Shown here: in pieces, positions 1-7,833 of the stretch | Numbering within the stretch: position 1 is the first letter of the stretch | Layout of the letters: every line of letters starts with the position of its first letter | Assembly (NCBI GenBank): GCA_903918705.1 | Contig: CAIXFP010000317.1 | Span: 1-9,127 of the forward strand | Origin: an uncultured Pseudomonadota bacterium | GTDB lineage: Bacteria; Pseudomonadota; Gammaproteobacteria; Burkholderiales; Thiobacillaceae | DNA length: 9,127 bases | Direction of reading: 5' to 3' | Program-made: the position numbers and the translations under genes | Notes under the pieces: model-generated | Database searches by the model: none | What the model was told of the DNA's origin: nothing | The model's input: the letters and a program-made list of their open reading frames with translations, nothing else

Positions 1-1366
1 TGGCATAGATGACATGGCGCTGCGCGTCGACGATCATGACGCCGGTGCTGACATTGTCCAGGGCGATCTTGACCCGGAGCATTTCTTCGGCGTCGCGGCG
101 CGACTGGTTGATGTCATAGCCCAGCTTGATTTGCAGGGTTTTCAGAGCGCGCTGGATGCTGCCCATCTCGTTGCGGCTGTGGATTTCGACCTGGGTCTGA
201 AAATCCCCGCTCGCCACCCGCAAGGCCACTTCGATGGTTTCCCGCACGCTGCCGTTCATGTGCCGCAGGATGGTCCACAGGATCAGGCTCAAGGCCGCCA
301 GCACCAGCAGCGCCACGCCGCCCTCGAATCGCGTCTGCCGCCAGAAGTCCGCCTGCACGTCGTCGACGTAGATGCCGGAGCCGATCACCCAGCCCCAGGG
401 TGCATAGCCCTGCACGTAGGAAATCTTCGGTTGCGGCGCGCTGGCGCCGGGCTTGGGCCATTCGTACTCGACGAAGCCGCCGCCGCGCTGGCTCACGACC
501 TTGACGAATTCGCTGAACAGGGCAAGGCCGTTGGGATCCTTGATGCCGCCCAGTTCCTTGCCGTCGAGTTCCGGCTTGGTCGGATGCATGACCATGCGCG
601 GGGTCATGTCGTTGATCCAGAAGTATTCCGAGCCGCCGTAACGCAGAGTCTTGAGGGCCTCGGCCGCCTGTTGCCGGGCCTCCGCCTCCGACAGGGCACC
701 ACTCCGGGCCAGGCCGCCATAGCGGCCAACCAGGGACAGGGCGGTCTCCACCTCGTGGCGCACCGCGACCTGCCGCTCCGACAGCATCTTGTTGCGGGTG
801 TTGAGCAGGTTGATGCCGGTGCCCAGCAGTATCACCGCGGCCACCAGGGCCGCCATGGCGGCGAACATGTGGCGCAGTTGCAGGCCTGCGAGCAGCCGGC
901 CCAAAGAGAACCCGGTCTTCACCACCTGGCCCTCGCGCAGTGCGACGCCCCGCGCCCGGTTTTCCCGGAGGTCGCGATAGATCTGTTCCGCCGCCGCGAT
1001 GGCGGCGCGCGAGGCCGGCGTGCGGACCGACATGTAGCCGCTGATGCGGCCGCTTTCCCAGATCGGCGTGGCATTGGCGACGACCCAGTAGTGATCGCCG
1101 TTCTTGCGCCGGTTCTTGACCAGGGCCGACCAGGGCTTTCCAGCTTCCAGGGTCGCCCAGAGATCCTGGAACGCCGCCGCCGGCATGTCCGGGTGGCGCA
1201 GGATGTTGTGCGGCGCGCCGAGCAGTTCGCGTTCCTTGAAGCCGCTGGCCTCGACGAAATCGCGGTTGACGTAGGTAATGACACCCTTCAGATCCGTCTT
1301 GGACACGATCAGGGCGTTTTCCGGAAGGAGATACTCCCTGTCCGTCACAGGCTGGTTGATGCGCAT
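1..1366 (-). CDS. Aer-like methyl-accepting chemotaxis protein with PAS, Cache, HAMP and second PAS (3' end outside window)
   Basis: The frame stays open for 455 codons from an ATG and runs off the left edge, so the signalling domain is not visible. Residues about 15-118 form an Aer-type PAS domain; the stretch PHNILRHPDMP and the later KNRRKNGDHYWV match Escherichia coli Aer closely, where this fold binds FAD and senses redox or oxygen. A membrane helix follows at about 167-188. Residues 195-345 look like a single Cache (sCache_2) domain, with YFWINDM and GWVIGSGIYVDDV, then a second helix at 348-367, a HAMP segment at about 368-420, and the start of another PAS at about 430. It probably signals to CheA/CheW. 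I chose the ATG at 1366 because related proteins begin MRxNxPVT; an in-frame ATG at 1402 would add 12 residues but has no clear ribosome-binding site. The domain calls rest on motif recognition; the missing MCP signal domain is inferred. Confidence 0.88.
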   Translation of the reverse strand, partial: MRINQPVTDREYLLPENALIVSKTDLKGVITYVNRDFVEASGFKERELLGAPHNILRHPDMPAAAFQDLWATLEAGKPWSALVKNRRKNGDHYWVVANATPIWESGRISGYMSVRTPASRAAIAAAEQIYRDLRENRARGVALREGQVVKTGFSLGRLLAGLQLRHMFAAMAALVAAVILLGTGINLLNTRNKMLSERQVAVRHEVETALSLVGRYGGLARSGALSEAEARQQAAEALKTLRYGGSEYFWINDMTPRMVMHPTKPELDGKELGGIKDPNGLALFSEFVKVVSQRGGGFVEYEWPKPGASAPQPKISYVQGYAPWGWVIGSGIYVDDVQADFWRQTRFEGGVALLVLAALSLILWTILRHMNGSVRETIEVALRVASGDFQTQVEIHSRNEMGSIQRALKTLQIKLGYDINQSRRDAEEMLRVKIALDNVSTGVMIVDAQRHVIYA

Positions 1367-1602
1367 GGCTGATTCCAGGTCATTCGATGTGCGGCAGTTC
1401 ATATGCCAGCCCGCGCCGAGTCGAGACCGGCAGCCAGGGCAATGCGGCCACCGCCGATCAGACATGCGAAGCAGCGCGAGCCGTCCCGCGACATGTCTTG
1501 CGGGACCATGTCGCGCTGTTTACTTCGGCAGATCGGCCTGGAAGTTGAGGGCTATTTGCAAAATTTGCCGATGCCCAGCCGGAACGCGGCGGCCGCCTGG
1601 AT
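1367..1602. other. Spacer between hybrid kinase and chemoreceptor genes
   Basis: These 236 bases hold no credible gene. Besides the dyads at 1472-1518 there is a perfect 10-bp palindrome GGCGGCCGCC at 1588-1597, just after the kinase stop. A possible but weak ribosome-binding GGA lies about 10 bases before the chemoreceptor ATG. I find no strong sigma-70 promoter. Any promoter for the chemoreceptor would have to lie here unless the two genes are co-transcribed. Confidence 0.5.
1472..1518. repeat. Overlapping, mutually exclusive inverted repeats in the kinase-chemoreceptor spacer
   Basis: Three perfect dyads share bases here. CGCGACATG (1487-1495) pairs with CATGTCGCG (1507-1515). CAGCGCGA (1472-1479) pairs with TCGCGCTG (1511-1518). 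GTCCCGC (1483-1489) pairs with GCGGGAC (1500-1506). The first and third cannot form together. The site is about 105-150 bases upstream of the chemoreceptor start and about 85-130 bases after the kinase stop. No T-run follows on either strand, so a simple intrinsic terminator is unlikely. A protein operator or a leader-RNA structure is possible but unproven. Confidence 0.4.
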
Positions 1603-4635
<3,033 letters not shown>

Positions 4636-5038
4636 GGCGCCACCGCCCGCGTATGCGAGGGCGGGAAGGTCCGAAGGCCTATGAATTTATGGGGAATCAG
4701 CGACATTGACGGTTCCAGGTTGTGCATTCTGGTCCAAGGCTCAGGCCGGCAATTCTGCGACATCATGATTCCAGTAGCCAGATCGCGGGGGATTATCCTT
4801 GTTTCTGTCGCGTAGAAATGAAGCCGTGGCTCATTTTCCTGGAAACGACAGTCGCCCCCTTCCCTGCCCTGAAGGTTCGCCAGATGCTTCGCTCACGCTC
4901 ACCGCGTGGCTGGGGCCGCTACGCACTCGCTGGCGGGACCGGGCTCGAGTGATGGTCCGTGCTCCGGCGACCACGGCCCGGCGCGGCAACGGGGTGGCAG
5001 GAAGAGTCTTGACTACGCCTCCCCTTTGCCAACCCGCC
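4636..5038. other. 403-bp gap between the ferritin-like gene and the hybrid kinase
   Basis: I see no credible gene here: the open frames lack family motifs and look like by-products of GC-rich sequence. It contains weak dyads only. CCGCCC (4643-4648) pairs with GGGCGG (4659-4664) just before the kinase ATG. An imperfect hairpin has arms GCGTGGC (4904-4910) and GCTACGC (4918-4924), enclosed by CGCCAG (4878-4883) and CTGGCG (4930-4935). A GATAAT box on the minus strand (4792-4797) could be a -10 element for the kinase, but it has no good -35. No hairpin with a T-run follows the ferritin-like gene. Confidence 0.45.
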
Positions 5039-5548
5039 TCACACCCCGCCGCTGTGCACCACCTCGTAATACAACCGTTCCAGCTCGTTCTTGTGCTTGG
5101 TTTCCTCGTTGGCGAGATACACGAAGAGGTCGTGGATGGGGCCGGGTTCGGTGTCGTCGGCCAGGGATTGATATTGCTCCATGGCGGTGTGCTCGCGGCC
5201 CAGGGCGTAGCGCAGCAGGGTCTGGTCGTCCGGGTGTTCGCCCAGGTCGGGCAGCAGCACGGCATCGGAGAACTTGCGGTCGTTGGCCGGGGTGGTGACC
5301 GAGGCGCCGATCTGTTCGGCCAGATCGGGGCGGGCGGAGAGGTCGGCGAACAGCTTGAAGTGGACAGCTTCTTCCGCCGCCAGTTCTTCCACCAGCCAGC
5401 GCAGTTTCTTGCTCACCTTGGGGATCAGGCCGGTGTAGAAGTCTCGCGCCGTGGCCTCGAAGGAACTGGCGACTTCGAGGACTTCCTTCAGGGTTTTCTT
5501 CGCCCGGATGCGGTCGTAGCCATGCACCGCGCCTTCATGCTCGCTCAT
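5039..5548 (-). CDS. Rubrerythrin-like (ferritin-like diiron) protein without rubredoxin domain
   Basis: The 169-residue protein is all helical and carries the usual diiron ligands of the ferritin/rubrerythrin superfamily: Glu31 in helix 1, the ExxH motif Glu60-His63 in helix 2, Glu119 in helix 3, and a second ExxH, Glu149-His152, in helix 4. Full rubrerythrins add a C-terminal rubredoxin with paired Cys; here there are no Cys at all, so electrons must come from a partner. The family reduces peroxide or handles iron; its substrate here is not shown. The ATG overlaps the stop of the upstream flavoprotein by four bases (ATGA), and AAAAAGG lies about nine bases before it, so the two are probably translated together. 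The upstream flavoprotein is therefore the natural candidate electron donor, by inference. It is the last gene of the operon within view. Confidence 0.85.
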   Translation of the reverse strand: MSEHEGAVHGYDRIRAKKTLKEVLEVASSFEATARDFYTGLIPKVSKKLRWLVEELAAEEAVHFKLFADLSARPDLAEQIGASVTTPANDRKFSDAVLLPDLGEHPDDQTLLRYALGREHTAMEQYQSLADDTEPGPIHDLFVYLANEETKHKNELERLYYEVVHSGGV

Positions 5549-7401
5549 GCTCGTATGCCTTTTTCGTTCAAAACCCGGTCGATGTCGGCGGCGACCCGGT
5601 GGCCGTCGGCGACGGCATGCACCACGTCGGGGCCGTTGGCCATGTCACCGGCGGCCCACAGCCAGGATTGCGAAGTGCGGCCGGCGGCGTCGAGTTGCAA
5701 GCGGCCGCGGTTCCATTCCAGTTGTTCTGTGAGTTCCGTACCCAGCAGGGTGTCGGTGTCGCTCATCTGGCCGATGGATTCGATCACCCAGGCGCCGGCG
5801 TGGAACTGCATGTCGTCCAGGTCGTAGGTGGGGGCGAAGCGGCCCTGGGCGTCGTGCAACGAGAGCACCCGTGCGCTTTCCAGACCACTGACCACACCGT
5901 TCTCCAGAACCACCTTCTGCGGTCCTCGGGCGGGCAGGATGGCAATGCCTTCTTCCAGGGCTTCCTTGATTTCTTCCGGGTCAGCCGGGAACTGGCCTTC
6001 CGCCTGCACCGCCGTCAACGTCATGCCCACCTGGCCATGCTGGATAGTCTGCAAACGCGCCAGGGACCGGGCAATGTCCATGGCGACGTTGCCGCCGCCG
6101 ATCACCACCACCTGCTTCGGCACCGCCAGAGGCTTGCCCAGGACGATGTCGCGCAGCAGGTCCACGGCGCGATGCACGCCGGCGGCGTCGCTACCGGGGA
6201 TGCGGGTGGAACGGCCGAAGGACAGGCCAATGGCCAGCAGCACCGCGTCGTAATCCTTGCGCAGGGCGGCCATGCTGAGGTCGCGGCCGATACGGGTGTC
6301 GTACTGGATGTCCACCCCAAGACTGGCGATGACCGCCACGTCCTGGTCCAGGCTTGCCGCCGGCAGGCGGTAGTCGGGGATGCCGTAGCGGGTCATGCCG
6401 CCGGCGCGGGGCAGCGCTTCGTACACGGTGACCTGGTGGCCGCGGCGCACCAGGTCGAAGGCGGCGGTGAGGCCCGCCGGTCCCGCGCCGACGATGGCGA
6501 CGCGGCGCCCAGTGGTGAAGTCAGCCCGGCCTTCGGCGGCGATTTCCCGAATGCGTTCCGGCGCCACGTTGTCCATGGCGTAGCGCTTAAGCCAGCGGAT
6601 GGCGATGGGTTCGCCGCGATGGCCGATGGAACAGGCGTCCTCGCAACGGTGGGTGCAGACCCGGCCGCAGACGTGGGAGAAGGGGTTGCTGCGGTAGATC
6701 TGGCGCACCGCCTCTTCCAGGTCATCCTGCCAGATGGCGCGGATGTATTCCGGCGCGTGCATCCGGGTGGGGCAGGCGTCATGGCACATGCCGCACTGCA
6801 CGCAGCGGGAGGCTTCCAGGATGGCCTGCTGCTTCGTGTAACCGTTGACCATCTCGGCGAAGTTGCCGATGCGCGCTGCGGGGGCGAGTTCGCCCATGGG
6901 CTGGCGGTCGTGGTCCACCATGTCGTTGTCGGCTTCCTTGGTCCAGCCGATGGGGAAGGGCTTGCCGTGGATGCCGCTGGAGTCGGGCAGGACGAAGTAG
7001 CTGTCCAGGTCCGCGTCGACGCAGGTGTGCACGTATTCCCGGGTCAGGGTGATGGAGCCGGTGGGGCACAGGTCCACGCACAGGGCGCACCAGCAGCAGC
7101 GGCCATAGTCGATGGCCGGGCGCAGATCGCGGATGCCCTTGACCGGGTCGTTGGCCAGGCCCGGCACCTTGACCATGGTGATGGCGGCGTTGTCGCACAC
7201 CTTCTGGCAGGTGGAGCAGCCGACGCACTTTTCCCAGTCGTTGACGTGGAAACCGCGATAACGCTCGGCTGCCGGGCGCGGCTCCAGCTTTTCCGTGACC
7301 GGCTTGCGGGCGAAGAAGGACAGCGCGCGCAGCGGATTCAGGATGCTCCCTGAATCCGAATGTTGAATGTTGAATTTTGATTTTTGAATTTGTTCTGCCA
7401 C
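5545..7401 (-). CDS. Iron-sulfur flavoprotein: NuoI-like ferredoxin domain fused to GltD-type FAD/NAD(P) oxidoreductase
   Basis: The 618-residue protein starts with GTG. After a repeat-derived leader (about 3-18), residues 28-55 (ARKPVTEKL then RYRGFHV) resemble the entry to NuoI. Two bacterial-type [4Fe-4S] motifs follow: Cys59, 62, 65, 69 and Cys102, 105, 108, 112. A GltD/dihydropyrimidine dehydrogenase-type Fe-S domain has Cys200, 203, 206, 210 and Cys245, 249, 253, 257. The FAD fold begins at VAIVGAGPAG (301-310), the nucleotide fold at VVVIGGGNVAMD (431-442), and AAGD (583-586) closes the FAD site. The likely role is NAD(P)H oxidation passing electrons through Fe-S clusters to the NuoC/NuoD arm, replacing NuoEFG. 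The Arg pair often seen in the NADPH loop of GltD relatives is absent near 464-470, so NADH is possible. A free-standing ferredoxin:NAD(P) reductase is the main alternative. Family is sure; partner is inferred. Confidence 0.88.
   Translation of the reverse strand: MAEQIQKSKFNIQHSDSGSILNPLRALSFFARKPVTEKLEPRPAAERYRGFHVNDWEKCVGCSTCQKVCDNAAITMVKVPGLANDPVKGIRDLRPAIDYGRCCWCALCVDLCPTGSITLTREYVHTCVDADLDSYFVLPDSSGIHGKPFPIGWTKEADNDMVDHDRQPMGELAPAARIGNFAEMVNGYTKQQAILEASRCVQCGMCHDACPTRMHAPEYIRAIWQDDLEEAVRQIYRSNPFSHVCGRVCTHRCEDACSIGHRGEPIAIRWLKRYAMDNVAPERIREIAAEGRADFTTGRRVAIVGAGPAGLTAAFDLVRRGHQVTVYEALPRAGGMTRYGIPDYRLPAASLDQDVAVIASLGVDIQYDTRIGRDLSMAALRKDYDAVLLAIGLSFGRSTRIPGSDAAGVHRAVDLLRDIVLGKPLAVPKQVVVIGGGNVAMDIARSLARLQTIQHGQVGMTLTAVQAEGQFPADPEEIKEALEEGIAILPARGPQKVVLENGVVSGLESARVLSLHDAQGRFAPTYDLDDMQFHAGAWVIESIGQMSDTDTLLGTELTEQLEWNRGRLQLDAAGRTSQSWLWAAGDMANGPDVVHAVADGHRVAADIDRVLNEKGIRA
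7333..7358. repeat. Perfect 10-bp hairpin at the left cassette boundary
   Basis: CGGATTCAGG (7333-7342) and CCTGAATCCG (7349-7358) form a perfect 10-bp stem with a six-base loop. It lies within the first codons of the flavoprotein gene, encoding about residues 15-23. On the minus strand the distal arm reads into host coding sequence, while the other arm runs directly into the heptamer array. Confidence 0.8.
7358..7388 (-). repeat. Left heptamer array / inverted arm of the IVP cassette
   Basis: Read on the minus strand, this is a run of 7-bp units (ATTCAAA, AATCAAA, ATTCAAC, ATTCAAC, then ATTCGGA) over about 7389-7355. It matches the plus-strand arm at 7773-7803 in 27 of 31 positions, in opposite orientation. 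It is much richer in A and T than its surroundings and is translated here as part of the flavoprotein N-terminus. Confidence 0.85.
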
Positions 7402-7403
7402 GG

Positions 7404-7760
7404 TTATGGCTCCTGGCTGGTCTTGACGATGGCTGTCAGCAGCCGAATGAGTTCTTCACAATCTTCGAGGAGTGATGCGACATGTTTTGCTTCCAATTGG
7501 TTGGTTTCTTTAAGTAGCCGTAGCCAGTAACGGGTTTCGCGCGCTTCTTTCGAGGCTATAGCCAACTTGGAGATGAAATCCTTGCGGGATTGCGCTGCCT
7601 GCGCCTCTTCCACATTGGCGCCTATGCTCGTCCCGGATCGCAATACCTGCCGGGACAACACGGATTCTCCCCGCTCCTTAAGCAGGAATTGCGCGAGCTT
7701 CACAATGCGCACCGCAAACGCAAAGCTCTTATCCAGAACAACATTCCCATCAGAAGACAA
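7404..7760 (-). CDS. Four-helix-bundle protein of the S23 / 23S rRNA intervening-sequence (IVP) family
   Basis: The 118-residue protein carries the family signature SRQVLRSGTSIGANVEEA (36-53), followed by SRKDFISKLAIASKEARE and YWLRLL. Known relatives are encoded inside intervening sequences of 23S rRNA genes, scattered through chromosomes, or serve as Avd accessory proteins of diversity-generating retroelements; the fold binds nucleic acid in Avd, but the role of lone copies is unknown. The start is TTG at 7760: an in-frame stop lies just upstream (7767-7769), there is no early in-frame ATG, and GGTGA sits six bases before the TTG. Two bases separate its TAA from the GTG of the flavoprotein. 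Its base composition is clearly lower in GC than nuoD and the flavoprotein, and it splits what otherwise looks like one operon, both signs of insertion. No rRNA or reverse transcriptase is present. Confidence 0.88.
   Translation of the reverse strand: MSSDGNVVLDKSFAFAVRIVKLAQFLLKERGESVLSRQVLRSGTSIGANVEEAQAAQSRKDFISKLAIASKEARETRYWLRLLKETNQLEAKHVASLLEDCEELIRLLTAIVKTSQEP
7410..7415 (-). promoter_or_regulatory. Ribosome-binding site for the flavoprotein, inside the IVP gene
   Basis: CAGGAG on the minus strand lies eight bases before the GTG at 7401 and forms part of the last sense codons of the IVP gene (Gln-Glu). It decides the GTG start, since no ATG is available near the N-terminus. Ribosomes ending the IVP gene would stop next to this site, so translation of the two genes is likely coupled. 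Confidence 0.65.
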
Positions 7761-7766
7761 AGAAAT

Positions 7767-7771
7767 TCACC
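7767..7771 (-). promoter_or_regulatory. Ribosome-binding site for the IVP gene, made by a variant heptamer
   Basis: The plus-strand unit ATTCACC (7765-7771) departs from ATTCAAA, and on the minus strand it gives GGTGA six bases before the TTG start. The variant thus turns one repeat unit into a Shine-Dalgarno sequence and supports the unusual start codon. Confidence 0.55.
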
Positions 7772-7772
7772 A

Positions 7773-7803
7773 TTCAAAATTAAAAATTCAAAATTCAAAA
7801 TTC
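7773..7803 (+). repeat. Right heptamer array / inverted arm of the IVP cassette
   Basis: Six 7-bp units run in exact phase from 7765 to 7806 on the plus strand: ATTCACC, ATTCAAA, ATTAAAA, ATTCAAA, ATTCAAA, ATTCCCG. The 31 bases listed are the inverted partner of 7358-7388, with four mismatches. In the minus-strand transcript the two arms could pair and enclose the IVP reading frame. Confidence 0.85.
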
Positions 7804-7805
7804 CC

Positions 7806-7833
7806 GAAGTTGACCGCCTCAGCGGTCAACTTC
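7806..7833. repeat. Perfect 12-bp hairpin at the right cassette boundary, overlapping the nuoD stop
   Basis: GAAGTTGACCGC (7806-7817) and GCGGTCAACTTC (7822-7833) form a perfect 12-bp stem with a four-base loop. On the minus strand the first arm encodes the last four residues of NuoD (EVDR), the TGA stop opens the loop, and the second arm runs into the heptamer array. The bases after the stem are only moderately T-rich and interrupted, so it is a poor intrinsic terminator, although it could weaken read-through or protect the nuoD mRNA end. Confidence 0.8.

Larger units (their letters stand above)
7333..7833 (-). mobile_element. Putative IVP insertion cassette (hairpin, heptamers, IVP gene, heptamers, hairpin)
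   Basis: The roughly 500-bp block is symmetric: boundary hairpin, inverted heptamer array, IVP gene, inverted heptamer array, boundary hairpin. It lies between nuoD and the flavoprotein gene, which otherwise look like neighbours of one operon, and it differs in composition from both. There is no transposase and no obvious target duplication, so the means of movement is unknown. Calling it mobile is inference from symmetry, composition and position. Confidence 0.55.

Noticed and set aside
14..1372. A 452-codon plus-strand open frame opposite the chemoreceptor
   Set aside because: The minus-strand frame matches Aer, Cache and HAMP motifs along its length, while this one matches nothing.
1530..1537. 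A sigma-28 (flagellar) promoter for the chemoreceptor, from GCCGATCT on the minus strand
   Set aside because: Six of eight bases match the -10 consensus GCCGATAA, but no TAAAGTTT-like -35 lies at the right distance.
5599..7353. A 584-codon plus-strand open frame opposite the flavoprotein
   Set aside because: Same explanation: mirror of a real gene, low-complexity composition, no recognisable domain.
7404..7760. IVP gene as the Avd accessory gene of a diversity-generating retroelement
   Set aside because: No reverse transcriptase, template repeat or variable repeat is present in the window, and the IVP sequence motifs fit the wider S23 family.
7358..7803. CRISPR array from the A/T-rich repeats
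   Set aside because: Units are 7 bp in direct tandem without spacers and are arranged as two inverted clusters around a gene.
7806..7833. Intrinsic transcription terminator after nuoD
   Set aside because: The stem is strong, but the following bases on the minus strand (GGGAATTTTGAATTTTG) lack a continuous T-run, and further operon genes follow.
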